From JAHEFT01 sp963700705 (GTDB taxonomy: Bacteria > Pseudomonadota > Gammaproteobacteria > Xanthomonadales > SZUA-36): a DNA stretch of 64,000 nucleotides. The stretch spans positions 62,001-126,000 of the forward strand of contig CAVOYQ010000014.1 of the NCBI GenBank assembly GCA_963700705.1, given 5' to 3'. How positions within the stretch are numbered: the first letter of the stretch is position 1; each line of letters starts with the position of its first letter. The translations under genes and the position numbers were made by a program. The notes below the pieces were generated by a model. It saw only the letters and a program-made list of their open reading frames with translations, was not told the origin of the DNA and ran no database searches. Shown one piece after another: positions 17,177 to 26,487 of the stretch.

Positions 17177-18715
17177 ATGAACATTAAAGCCCATTCCCTG
17201 TTGTTGTCTCTTGCCTGCCTGGTGATCGGCAGTGTGATCAGCCCGGCCGCCATGTCCGCCAACCCGGCCGACGCCGCCGAAGCAACGCGTGAATGGCGGC
17301 AGGCGCACGAGCAGGAGATCGTGGATGGTTTTGCCGGATTTCTGCGTTTACCCAACGTGGCCAGCGACCCGGTCAGCCTCCGGCGCAATGCCGAATTCAT
17401 CGCAGAAATGTTGGCTCCGCGTGGATTCGAGGTTCAACTGCTGGAGGCGGAAGGCAGTCCCCCGGCGGTGTTTGCCGAGCGGCTGACACCCGGCGCTGAA
17501 ACCACCCTGATGATTTACGCTCATTATGACGGCCAGCCGGTAAACGCATCCGACTGGGCGTCTGATCCGTGGACCCCGGTGCTGCGTGACGCACCGGTGG
17601 AGCAGGGTGGCCGGGTCATTCCGATGGAAGCCCCGTTTGACCCGGAGTGGCGGATATTCGGCCGCTCCGCAGGGGATGACAAAGCGCCGCTGATCGCGCT
17701 CGGCGCAGCACTGGATGCCCTTGTTGCTGCAAACATTCCCCTGTCGGTCAACCTCAAGCTCTTTATCGAGGGTGAGGAAGAGGCGGGATCACCCCATCTC
17801 GGGGAAATGTTGTCGGCTCACCGTGATCTGCTCGAAGCCGACCTGTGGCTGTTCTGCGATGGCCCGGTGCATCAAAGCCGGCGCTGGTTACTCAGCTACG
17901 GCGTGCGCGGCGCGTTCGGTTTCGGACTCACGGTATTCGGGCCCAACCGTCCCTTGCACAGCGGGCACTATGGAAACTGGGCGCCCAATCCGATCGCCAG
18001 GCTGACCGCCCTGCTTGGCTCGATGCGTGACGAACAGGGCCAGATCCTGATCGCCGGCTACTATGACCAGGTGATTCCACCCTCCCTGCTCGAAATGGAA
18101 GCCATCGAGGCTTCACCCCCGGTTGAACAGGGACTGATCGAGGAACTGGGTATCGGGCGCCCTGAGAGCAGCGAGCGGATCGAACTGGCGGTGATGCGTC
18201 CGGCGATGAACTTCCGGGGTATCCGCTCCGGCGACGTCGGTGACCAGGCGCGCAACAGCATCCAGACCTCGGCCACGGCCTCGATCGGCCTGCGGCTGGT
18301 TCCGGCGCAAACTCCGGATTACCTGCGTGAAGTGATAGAAACGCACATCCGGGCGCAGGGCTACCTGGTGGTGCACCGGGAGCCGACTGCCGATGAACGC
18401 GCCGCGCACGACCGGATCGCGATGCTGGATTGGAGCGAGGCGGGCTATCCCGCCTACCGGACGCCGCTGGATCTGCCGGTGGCGCAGTCGGTGGCGGCCA
18501 TCATGAACCAGTTGAGCGATGATCAGCTGGTCCAGCTGCCGACCATGGGGGGAAGCCTGCCGCTTTACCTGATCGACGAAAAGACCGGCGCCCCGATCCT
18601 GATCCTGCCGATCGCCAACCACGACAACAACCAGCACGGCAAGGACGAAAACCTGCGCCTGCAAAACCTCTGGGACGCCATCGAAATCTACGCTGCGGTG
18701 CTGACCAATTTATAA
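17177..18715 (+). CDS. Exported M20 family metallopeptidase
   Basis: A 512-residue zinc-dependent peptidase or deacylase. A Sec signal peptide (LLLSLACLVIGSVISPAAMSA) directs it to the periplasm. The metal ligands are visible: HYDGQP (about 115), GRSAGDDKAP (about 165) and the general-base pair in EGEEEAGSPH (about 197-206). A dimerisation domain lies between about 235 and 370. It is divergent from the korC gene, with 187 bp between starts. The substrate is unknown; the closest architecture is dipeptidase/carboxypeptidase. The stop is followed three bases later by a REP-like repeat. Confidence 0.88.
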   Translation: MNIKAHSLLLSLACLVIGSVISPAAMSANPADAAEATREWRQAHEQEIVDGFAGFLRLPNVASDPVSLRRNAEFIAEMLAPRGFEVQLLEAEGSPPAVFAERLTPGAETTLMIYAHYDGQPVNASDWASDPWTPVLRDAPVEQGGRVIPMEAPFDPEWRIFGRSAGDDKAPLIALGAALDALVAANIPLSVNLKLFIEGEEEAGSPHLGEMLSAHRDLLEADLWLFCDGPVHQSRRWLLSYGVRGAFGFGLTVFGPNRPLHSGHYGNWAPNPIARLTALLGSMRDEQGQILIAGYYDQVIPPSLLEMEAIEASPPVEQGLIEELGIGRPESSERIELAVMRPAMNFRGIRSGDVGDQARNSIQTSATASIGLRLVPAQTPDYLREVIETHIRAQGYLVVHREPTADERAAHDRIAMLDWSEAGYPAYRTPLDLPVAQSVAAIMNQLSDDQLVQLPTMGGSLPLYLIDEKTGAPILILPIANHDNNQHGKDENLRLQNLWDAIEIYAAVLTNL

Positions 18716-18717
18716 TC

Positions 18718-19133
18718 GTGGGAGCCGGCCATGCCGGCGATTGAAAACTCGGAACCCGGCGAGGAACCGGGTACCTGTTGTCAGGACACGCTTGAAACTT
18801 CCCTGTGCGCTCTGCCGCTGTTCCCGACAGCGGAAGGTCCCGCCAACAGGCACCCGGCCCCTCACCTGACTTTAGGCAGTGGCCTCGCTCGTGGCGTCAA
18901 AGCAGCAGATGCCCGAGTGCCGGCTTCGCCTCGAAATGCTGAGTGCAGCGAAAATCCAGGGACGATCGGGCGGGAGGCCCGATTGAGGCCGCCCAGCACA
19001 GGAAGTGCTGTAAGGCCGGCCCGTCAGGATTTTTGCTGTGCGAGGGAAGTCCCGCAGGGACCATTGAGCCGAAGAAGCCGGTACTTGGGCGTCTGCTGCT
19101 CTGGCACCTTCGCGGCCGTGGGCCGCTCCTACA
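18718..19133. repeat. Gene-free stretch bounded by inverted REP-like repeats
   Basis: About 413 bp without a credible gene. It opens with GTGGGAGCCGGC (18718) and closes with the inverted CCGCTCCTAC (19123-19132), whose complement provides the stop codon of the neighbouring aminotransferase. The interior is rich in short GC hairpins (for example around 18970-18997, AGCACAGGAAGTGCT near 18999 and GTCCCGCAGGGAC near 19050). An open frame across it on the plus strand is all Arg/Pro/Ser, with no family resemblance. I read it as a dispersed structured repeat, not a protein. Confidence 0.5.
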
Positions 19134-20360
19134 CCAGGTGGTCGATGGCCTCGATCAGCCGGGTGACTTCTTCCTTTGATGTGTAGTGCACGAACGAGGC
19201 GCGCACGACGCCGTCGTCGGGGTCATAACCGAGCGCCTCGACCAAGCCGGTAGGCGTAGAAATTCCCGACCCCGACACCGAACCCAAGGTCCGACAGGCT
19301 GGATGCCAGTTCGGCCGAGCTTTGGCCTTCAACCGAGAACGCGACGGTGGGTGCCCGGACCGCGGCCCTGTCCTTGCCGATCAGGCGAATACGGGGATGC
19401 GCCGACAGGAAATCCAGCAGAGGCTGCAGAAGGGCCGTCTCGTGGGCACGGAACATGTCGCGGACGGCTGCTGCCTTGACCTCTACTGGCGCTTTATCAG
19501 CGAAGTGGTGCGCATAGACGGACTCCATGTAGTCCAATACGCCGTTGACCGTGGCAATCTGGCCATGGTCCGGTCCGGCCGGCGTGAACCGGGCCGCCGG
19601 CTTCAGCGCATTGAAAAAATGCCCCTGGTACGGCAATTCAGCATTCAGTCTTGCGGCTGAGGACCATCGCGCCCAGGTGGGGTCCGTAAACCTTGTACAG
19701 GGAAAACAGGTAGATATCGGCGCCCAGTGCAGCGACATCCGGCATGCCGTGGGGGCAGAACGAGACCCCATCGACGATGGCCCATGCGCCGGCCTCGTGG
19801 ATCAGGTCGGTGATCTCACGGACCGGGTTGATGCTGGCCACGACGTTGGAGCAGTGCGTGAACGCCACCGCCCGGGTCCTGGGCCCCAACAGGGCTTCCA
19901 GGTCCATCGGGTGGAGTTCGGCGGTCTCCGGGTCGATTTTCCATTCCCGGACCACGATGCCCGAGTCTTCCAGCCGGCTCCATACGCCGATATTGGCCTC
20001 GTGGTCCTGGTTGGTGACGATAACTTCATCACCCTGCTTCAATTCCTGCCGCAGAGCCTGGGCGATCACATAAGTGTTCTGGGAAGTGGACGGCCCGAAG
20101 TGCAGTTCATCGGCGCCGACATTTAACCAGGCGGCCATCCGGCGCTTGGCCCTGTCCATCTGGTCCCCGGCGGTTTTCGAGGCCGGAAAAACGTAATACG
20201 GCTGCACCTTGGTCTGCCGGTAAAAACGGTCCAGCCACTCGATGGTTTGCCTGCAGGCATACGATCCGCCGGCGTTTTCAAAGTGCGCAAAGCCCTGTAG
20301 CGAAGTCTCGCTGAAGGCAGGAAAAGAAGAGCGGACAAAATCGAGATCCAAGGCATCCAT
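19129..20360 (-). pseudogene. Cysteine desulfurase-like class V aminotransferase, two frameshifts
   Basis: PLP-dependent class V aminotransferase of the NifS-like group. The N-terminal frame runs from 20360 to about 19650 (HFENAGGSYACRQTI, FGPSTSQNTYVIAQAL, and VDGVSFCPHGMPDVAALGAD preceding the PLP lysine in FSLYKVYGPH). A second frame covers about 19650-19243 (ELPYQGHFFNALKP) and a third covers 19242-19129 (VEALGYDPDDGVVRASFVHY). Joined, they give one full-length protein of about 410 residues. The second shift is an extra base in a GG/CC pair at 19242-19243. Because neighbouring essential genes carry similar indels, this may be intact in reality. The stop TAG is the start of a REP-like repeat. 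Confidence 0.75.
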
Positions 20361-20446
20361 ACTACGTCCCAGGTGAAATCAACAAAGGGCTTTCAGTATA
20401 ACAAGGGTGGAGAGTAATCCTGATAACTGTTCGTGCCAAAACCTCG

Positions 20447-21613
20447 TTAACCGGGAAAATCAGCTTCCAGCAAATCCGGCGTTAATTCGTCCAGCCGGTT
20501 GACACCCATCAGCGCCATGGCAACCCGGATTTCCTGCTGAAACACACCCAGCAGGTCGGACAGGCCTCGTTCGCCCGCTCCAGCGGCAGCCCACACCCAC
20601 GGCCGGCCGATCAATACGCCCCGGGCGCCCAGCGCCACGGCCTTGACCACGTCGATGCCGTTGCGAACCCCGCCGTCCATGAAGACCTCGACCTGTCCGC
20701 CAACCGCGTTGACCACCTCCGGAAGTTTTCCAATCCCCGAGGAAACACCGTCGAGCTGCCGGCCGCCGTGGTTGGAAACAATCACACCATCCGCGCCGCT
20801 TGCGGCGGCGGAACCCGCGTCTTCAGCGCTGAGAACGCCCTTGATCAAAAGCTTTCCTTTCCAGATCCCGCGCAACCAGGCAATGTCCTTCCAGGTCACG
20901 GTCGGGTCGAATTGCGCGGTGATAAAGGATTTGAGCGTCACCAGGTCTACCGGCTCGGCGGTCACATTGGCCAGATTGCCAAAAAAGTGCGGCTTGCCGC
21001 GAAGTCCGACATCAAGCAGCCACCGTGGCCGGGTGACCAGTTGCCGGAACTTCGCCATCCGGGACCTGAATCCCTCCGTGATCATGCCGTTGCGCCAGTC
21101 CCGGTGCCGCATGCCGGTGACCGCGAGGTCGACCGTGAAGATCAGCGTGTCGCAACCCGTTGCAGCGGCCCGTTCCAGCAATTTTTCAACGATGGCGCGG
21201 TCACGCAACATGTACAGCTGGAACCAGCAGGGCTCACCGGTCGAAGCCTTGATTTCCTCCAGCGAACAGATTCCAACCGTCGATGCCGTGAACGGCACGC
21301 CGGCTTTTTTTGCCACGCGGGCGCCCAGCGCCTCTCCACGCCTGGCCATCAGGCCGGCCATGCCCACCGGCGCCAGCGCCAGCGGCATGTTGCACGGCTT
21401 GCCGCACAGCGTCGTAGCAGTGTCAATATCACCGACGTCCCGCATGACCCGCTGTCTCAGCCGGTAGCGCGAAAAGTCCGCCACGTTGGCGGCCATCGTC
21501 ATTTCTTCGTTGGCGCCGCCGTCGATGTAATCGAACAGGAATCTCGGCAGCCGCTTTTCAGCCAGTCGCCGATAATCGGCTGCGGTGACCGGGTTGACAT
21601 TGTGTGTGCCCAT
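20447..21613 (-). CDS. FMN-dependent alpha-hydroxy-acid dehydrogenase (LldD/glycolate oxidase family)
   Basis: Flavoenzyme oxidising an L-2-hydroxy acid such as lactate or mandelate, passing electrons to quinone or oxygen. The family elements are in order: FLFDYIDGGANEEMT near the N-terminus, LALAPVGMAGLMAR, FQLYMLRDRAIVEKLL, KGVLSAEDAGSAAASGADG, the catalytic histidine and FMN motif SNHGGRQLDG (about 280), and DGGVRNGIDVVKAVALGA (about 315). I prefer the ATG at 21613 (MGTHNVNP), since it begins close to the family N-terminus; in-frame ATGs at 21676 and 21697 are possible. None has a strong Shine-Dalgarno. Lactate is the usual substrate but is not proven. Confidence 0.88.
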   Translation of the reverse strand: MGTHNVNPVTAADYRRLAEKRLPRFLFDYIDGGANEEMTMAANVADFSRYRLRQRVMRDVGDIDTATTLCGKPCNMPLALAPVGMAGLMARRGEALGARVAKKAGVPFTASTVGICSLEEIKASTGEPCWFQLYMLRDRAIVEKLLERAAATGCDTLIFTVDLAVTGMRHRDWRNGMITEGFRSRMAKFRQLVTRPRWLLDVGLRGKPHFFGNLANVTAEPVDLVTLKSFITAQFDPTVTWKDIAWLRGIWKGKLLIKGVLSAEDAGSAAASGADGVIVSNHGGRQLDGVSSGIGKLPEVVNAVGGQVEVFMDGGVRNGIDVVKAVALGARGVLIGRPWVWAAAGAGERGLSDLLGVFQQEIRVAMALMGVNRLDELTPDLLEADFPG

Positions 21614-21875
21614 CCTGACGTACCTGCCTTCGGCCTGGTTGAGAAACTGGCTGTTAGCCAATTGAGAGTCTGTCATACTGACAATTGAGACTGCCATATC
21701 ATGCCGGGTTTAGCCAGTAGTGGTGAACCGGGAATAGTGCTGAAAAGCAAATTCAGGCCATCGGACCAACCGATAATCCGGCCCGCAATGAAACACAGGA
21801 CGCTGCTGGTCGACGGGCCATTACCCATCTCGAAGGGCTGTCTGAACGCTTATAGTAGAAATTGCTAATTTATTG

Positions 21876-21904
21876 TTTTGCATATTAGAATATGCTGATA
21901 TAAT
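21876..21904 (+). promoter_or_regulatory. Promoter with palindromic operator for the RND efflux operon
   Basis: An AT-rich island holds a perfect -10 (TATAAT, 21899-21904) and a weak -35 (TTTTGC, 21876-21881) with 17 bp spacing. A perfect inverted repeat GCATATT-AG-AATATGC (21880-21895) fills the spacer. Its centre carries TTAGA (21885-21889), as do the palindromes upstream of dsrE and of the ArsR gene at 51253, which suggests a shared repressor type. Confidence 0.6.
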
Positions 21905-21963
21905 GTTTTCCTTCTTATGGAAAACACGCTCTGACCACCAGTCAGACACTGGAATTGCGACTA

Positions 21964-23073
21964 ATGAACGTATTACGAACGAGTAACCGCAACATCAACG
22001 GATACAACCGTCAGGAATTCGCCGCATTCAGAAGGCGTCCCCGGACGACTTGGGCTGCCATTATTCTCGGCACCCTGGCAGCCATCGCGGCCAGCCCGCT
22101 GTGGGCGGCCGACCTGCCGACGATCGTCACGGAGCTGGCAACGGTCACCCGGGAGCGCAGCTTCGACGGCGAAGTCGAGGCCGAGCGCCGCTCCACCGTA
22201 TCATCCCAGGTGGCGGCCCGAATCGAAGAGATCCCCGTTGACGTGGATGACTACGTCGAGCGCGGCGATATCATCGTGCGTTTCCGCGACCTGCAGGCTT
22301 CTGCCGATCTCCAGCAGGCCGAGGCGGCGACACAGGAAGCCCGTGCGCGGCGGGACGAGGCCAGATCAAACTATGGCCGGATCCAGCAATTGTTCAACCA
22401 GGACCGGATATCCAAGGCCGACATGGACCGGTCTACCGCCGATTTGCAATCAGCCGAAGCTCGCCTTGCCGCCGCCGAAGGCGCCCTGGCCGGTGCCAGG
22501 GAACAGTTTGAAAACACCGTAGTTCGCGCGCCGTTCAGCGGCATCGTGGTTGAACGCCACGCGGAACTTGGAGAAATGGCGACGGTTGGCATGCCACTGA
22601 TGAGCGGACTGTCTCTGGAGCACCTCAGGGTAGTTGTCGACGTGCCTCAATCCGATATCGGAGCACTGAGAAAGGACGCCGCGGCCTGGGTGGACCTGCC
22701 CGATGGTGAGATCCTGCAGGCAGAAGAGATGAGGATTTTCCCTTACGCCGACCCGGCGACCCACACGTTCCGGGTGCGTCTGCGGCTGTCCGAGGGCCAA
22801 CACGGCATCTATCCCGGCATGTGGGTGAAGGTGCGTTTCCAGACCGGGGAGCAGCAGGCGCTGCTGGTACCCACTTCCGCGCTGGTTCAACGCAGTGAGC
22901 TGACCGCCGTATACGTGCTTGATGAGGCGGGCATGCCGCGCCTGCGGCAGGTCCGGCTGGGCCGGATCCTGCCTGACGGCCGGGTCATCGTTCTGGCGGG
23001 GCTGGATGCCGGCGAAAACGTGATCACCGATCCCGACGCGGCCCGCCTGGTCGTGGTCACCGGGCGCCAGTGA
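21964..23073 (+). CDS. RND efflux pump periplasmic adaptor (membrane fusion) subunit
   Basis: 369-residue HlyD/AcrA-type adaptor. An N-terminal membrane segment or signal (AAIILGTLAAIAASPLWAA) is followed by the split biotinyl-lipoyl domain (VSSQVAARIEEIPVDVDDYV and VVRAPFSGIVVERHAELGE). The helical hairpin between the halves (about 100-170) is rich in Ala/Glu/Gln, and beta-barrel/MP domains follow. It precedes the pump gene with 13 bp between them and is transcribed with it. The start is ATG at 21964 with GGA 10 nt upstream; a TTG at 21955 is in frame. The substrate is not evident. Confidence 0.9.
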   Translation: MNVLRTSNRNINGYNRQEFAAFRRRPRTTWAAIILGTLAAIAASPLWAADLPTIVTELATVTRERSFDGEVEAERRSTVSSQVAARIEEIPVDVDDYVERGDIIVRFRDLQASADLQQAEAATQEARARRDEARSNYGRIQQLFNQDRISKADMDRSTADLQSAEARLAAAEGALAGAREQFENTVVRAPFSGIVVERHAELGEMATVGMPLMSGLSLEHLRVVVDVPQSDIGALRKDAAAWVDLPDGEILQAEEMRIFPYADPATHTFRVRLRLSEGQHGIYPGMWVKVRFQTGEQQALLVPTSALVQRSELTAVYVLDEAGMPRLRQVRLGRILPDGRVIVLAGLDAGENVITDPDAARLVVVTGRQ

Positions 23074-23086
23074 ACGGTCAACGCTG

Positions 23087-26000
23087 ATGGACAAAAACAC
23101 GCAGGATCAGAAACTGGGTATCTCGGGGTCGCTCGCAGCGCGCTTTCTGCAGACAGAGATAACGCCCTTGCTGGCCCTGGTAGGCCTGTTGCTGGGCCTT
23201 TTCGCCGTCCTTGTCACCCCGCGTGAAGAGGAACCCCAGATTGACGTCACCTTTGCCAACGTCTTCATCGCCTATCCCGGCGCGACCGCTTCAGAGGTCG
23301 AACAGTTGGTCAGTACGCCGATGGAGCGCATCCTGTCGGAAATCGACGGCGTCGAGCATATCTACTCGGTATCCCGCCCCGGCAACAGCATCCTGACGGT
23401 ACAGTTCGAGGTCGGGGAGCGCCGTGACGAAGCAATCGTGAGACTGTACAACGCGGTCTACTCCAACCAGGACTGGATGCCGGCGAATATTGGTGTGCTT
23501 CCGGCCCTGATCAAACCGCGCGGTATTGATGACGTTCCCATCGTGACCGGCACGTTATGGAGCGATGACCCACAGGTCGGCGCCCATGAACTGCGGCGCG
23601 TCGCCCACGTGATCGAGACGGAACTGCAGCGGGTGCCGGGAACCCGGGATATCGACACCATCGGCGGGCCTGACCGCGTGGTCAGCGTTCGGCTTGACCC
23701 AGAGCGGCTGGCCGGTTTCGGCATCGACCTGGAACAGCTGCGCAGTGCCCTGGCCAGCGCCAACGCCTCGGCCGATGCCGGGTCGTTCGCCTCGAATAAC
23801 CAGGATATCCTGGTCCAGGCGGGTACTTTCCTCGGAACGCCGGAGGAGGTTGCAGAACTCGTGGTCGGTACCATCGAACGCCGGCCGGTTTTCCTGCGGG
23901 ACGTGGCGCGGATCACGCTGGGCCCGGACTTGCCGGAAACACGGGTGAGTTTCGGACTGGGACCTGCAAATGACCAGGGATTGACTGCAGGCATACAACA
24001 TCCGGCCGTGACCATGGCGGTGTCCAAGAAACCGGGGACCAACGCCGTAGAGGTGGCCGATGCGGTCATTGCACGGTTTGAACACCTGCGCGGCGCGGTG
24101 CTTCCGGACGGGATGCACGCGACGATCACCCGGAACTATGGCGCCACCGCCGATGACAAGGCGAAAACCCTGATCAAGAAACTCGTGTTCGCCACGCTGT
24201 CGGTGATCATCCTGGTCGGGCTGGCGCTCGGCCGACGCGAGGCCCTGGTGGTTGGAGCCGCCGTGGTGATCACCCTCGCCATCACGCTTTTTGCGTCCTG
24301 GGCCTGGGGTTTCACACTCAACCGGGTATCGTTGTTCGCGTTGATTTTCTCCATCGGTATCCTGGTGGATGACGCGATCGTGGTGGTGGAAAACGCCCAT
24401 CGCCACATGCATATCAGTGGCTTGCCCCTGTTCCGGGCCATTCCGCAGGCTGTCGACGAAGTCGGCGGCCCCACCATCCTGGCGACCTTTACCGTGATCG
24501 CCGCGTTGCTGCCGATGGCGTTCGTCACCGGTCTGATGGGGCCCTACATGGCGCCGATTCCGATCAATGCCAGCATGGGCATGGTGATTTCATTACTGGT
24601 GGCCTTCGTTTTCACACCGTGGCTGTTCTACCGGGTGTTTTCCGGCCGGGAACATCCTGCCGGAGGCGCCGGTGAAGAGCACTCCGGTGAACAGACCGAC
24701 CGTTTGTACCAGGTCCTGTACCGCGGCTTCGACCGTTACCTGCGCCCCTTCCTGTCAGGCCGGGCCGGTCGCAAGCGCCGGTTGGTGATGCTGGGCGTTG
24801 TGCTGGCCCTGATCACCGCCTCCGTGGGTCTGGTTGGGATGCAATGGGTGGTTCTGAAAATGTTGCCGTTCGACAACAAGTCCGAATTCCAGGTGGTTGT
24901 GGACATGCCCGAGGGAACCCCGGTTGAACAAACCCAGCGGGTGCTGAACGCGCTGGCGCTGGAGTTGACCTCAGTGCCGGAAGTGATGAACTACCAGACC
25001 TATGCGGGCACCTCGGCGCCGATAAATTTCAACGGCCTGGTGCGCCAGTACTACCTGCGTTCGGAGCCTCACCAGGGCGACATCCAGGTCAACCTGGTTG
25101 ACCGTACCGACCGCTCAAGGCAAAGCCATGAAATAGCGATGTCAATGCGCGCGCCGCTGCAGGCCATCGGTGCACCTTTCGGCGCCAATGTCAAAATCGT
25201 GGAAGTTCCGCCTGGACCACCGGTTATTGCGCCGCTGGTTGCTGAAATTTACGGGGCGACTGCCGAGCAACGCGAGGCCACGGCCATTGAAGTCCGCCAG
25301 GTTTTTGAAAACACGCCCGACATCGTCGACGTGGACGACACGCTGGAAGCGGCGCAGGAACGCCTGCTGGTTTCCGTGGACCGGCCGCGTGCCGCGCGAC
25401 TGGGCGTTTCCCAGTCCAGTATCGTCGCTGCCATCGCCACGGCCATCCGGGGAGAAGACGTTTCCTACCTGCACGACGACACCAGCCGCCGCCCGGTGCC
25501 GATCCGTCTGGAACTGGAGGAAGGCGCCAAGGCCAACCCGGACGCCATCGCCAACCTGAGGGTGCTCGGGTCATCCGGCGAGTTGGTGCCGCTTTCCGAG
25601 GTCGTTCATTTCTCACAGACAACCCGGGAACAGGCGATCTACCACAAGGACCTGTTACCCATGGTGCTGGTGACCGGCGACCTGAGCGGCGAGTTGGACA
25701 GTCCGCTGTACGGTATGGCGGAGATCGCGGGTGAGTTGCCTGACGCGGATTCACCCGACGGTGGAATCGCCCAGTACCTGATTCGACAACCGGCCGACCC
25801 TTATGTACCGAGTCTGAAATGGGACGGGGAGTGGCAGGTGACTTATGAGACTTTCCGCGACATGGGCCTGGCCTACGCGGTTGGCCTGATCCTGATCTAC
25901 CTGCTGGTCGTCGCGCAGTTCCGGTCTTACCGGATTCCGCTGATCATCATGGCGCCGATACCCCTGACGCTGATCGGCATTTTGCCGGGACATGCGCTGC

Positions 26001-26338
26001 TCGACCGCCAGTTTACCGCGACTTCGATGATCGGCATGATCGCATTGGCTGGAATTATCGTGCGCAATTCCATCCTGCTGGTGGATTTTATCCATGGCGA
26101 AGTGGCGCGTGGCGTTCCGCTCGCCGATGCGGTCGTGAAAGCCGGCGCGGTGCGAACCCGGCCGATAGCGCTGACCGGGCTGGCCGCGATGGCGGGTGCG
26201 TTTTTCATCCTGGATGATCCGATCTTCAGCGGACTGGCCGTCAGCCTGATTTTCGGCATCCTGGTTTCAACGGTGCTGACGCTGGTGGTGATCCCCGTGG
26301 TCTATTACGCCTACGAGTACAAAACCAGCGAAACGTAG
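23087..26338 (+). CDS. RND efflux transporter permease
   Basis: 1083-residue inner-membrane proton-driven pump of the AcrB/HAE superfamily. There are two repeats of a porter domain with membrane helices. The TM4 region contains the proton-relay pair in FSIGILVDDAIVVVENAHRHM (Asp-Asp), and the second half ends with MIALAGIIVRNSILLVDFI and FGILVSTVLTLVVIPVVYY. A weak RBS precedes the ATG. No outer-membrane TolC gene follows. The stop TAG (26336-26338) lies inside a REP-like arm. Confidence 0.93.
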   Translation: MDKNTQDQKLGISGSLAARFLQTEITPLLALVGLLLGLFAVLVTPREEEPQIDVTFANVFIAYPGATASEVEQLVSTPMERILSEIDGVEHIYSVSRPGNSILTVQFEVGERRDEAIVRLYNAVYSNQDWMPANIGVLPALIKPRGIDDVPIVTGTLWSDDPQVGAHELRRVAHVIETELQRVPGTRDIDTIGGPDRVVSVRLDPERLAGFGIDLEQLRSALASANASADAGSFASNNQDILVQAGTFLGTPEEVAELVVGTIERRPVFLRDVARITLGPDLPETRVSFGLGPANDQGLTAGIQHPAVTMAVSKKPGTNAVEVADAVIARFEHLRGAVLPDGMHATITRNYGATADDKAKTLIKKLVFATLSVIILVGLALGRREALVVGAAVVITLAITLFASWAWGFTLNRVSLFALIFSIGILVDDAIVVVENAHRHMHISGLPLFRAIPQAVDEVGGPTILATFTVIAALLPMAFVTGLMGPYMAPIPINASMGMVISLLVAFVFTPWLFYRVFSGREHPAGGAGEEHSGEQTDRLYQVLYRGFDRYLRPFLSGRAGRKRRLVMLGVVLALITASVGLVGMQWVVLKMLPFDNKSEFQVVVDMPEGTPVEQTQRVLNALALELTSVPEVMNYQTYAGTSAPINFNGLVRQYYLRSEPHQGDIQVNLVDRTDRSRQSHEIAMSMRAPLQAIGAPFGANVKIVEVPPGPPVIAPLVAEIYGATAEQREATAIEVRQVFENTPDIVDVDDTLEAAQERLLVSVDRPRAARLGVSQSSIVAAIATAIRGEDVSYLHDDTSRRPVPIRLELEEGAKANPDAIANLRVLGSSGELVPLSEVVHFSQTTREQAIYHKDLLPMVLVTGDLSGELDSPLYGMAEIAGELPDADSPDGGIAQYLIRQPADPYVPSLKWDGEWQVTYETFRDMGLAYAVGLILIYLLVVAQFRSYRIPLIIMAPIPLTLIGILPGHALLDRQFTATSMIGMIALAGIIVRNSILLVDFIHGEVARGVPLADAVVKAGAVRTRPIALTGLAAMAGAFFILDDPIFSGLAVSLIFGILVSTVLTLVVIPVVYYAYEYKTSET

Positions 26339-26487
26339 GAGCGATTTAGCGCAGGCAATGGAGACAGGGCGGTTTTGCCGTAGGCAAAGAAGCCCTGTTG
26401 GAATGCCGTCGCGCGTTCGCGAATGAATCCTGAAAAAATTCGCGGATGAATCCCGGAAAAAATTCGCGGATGAATCCGCTCCTACGT
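26333..26487. repeat. REP-like inverted element between convergent genes
   Basis: Perfect 11-bp inverted arms ACGTAGGAGCG (26333-26343) and its complement (26477-26487). The permease stop TAG and the dehydrogenase stop TAG are both made by these arms. Inside is a segment (about 26347-26420) also found near 37135-37200 and, degenerate, near 46352-46400. Next to it is a 23-24 bp unit repeated three times (26416-26438, 26439-26462, 26463-26485; consensus TTCGCGGATGAATCC plus an A run). Confidence 0.75.

Noticed and set aside
16990..17400. N-terminal extension of the FAD/Fe-S protein to 17400
   Set aside because: The extra residues show no coding character and overlap the divergent peptidase start; ATG 16989 has an RBS.
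18731..19186. 151-codon plus-strand open frame
   Set aside because: Arg/Pro/Ser-rich translation without domains, running through hairpin repeats into the antisense of the aminotransferase gene.
26416..26485. Tandem repeats as a CRISPR array
   Set aside because: Units are directly adjacent with no spacers and no cas genes are present.
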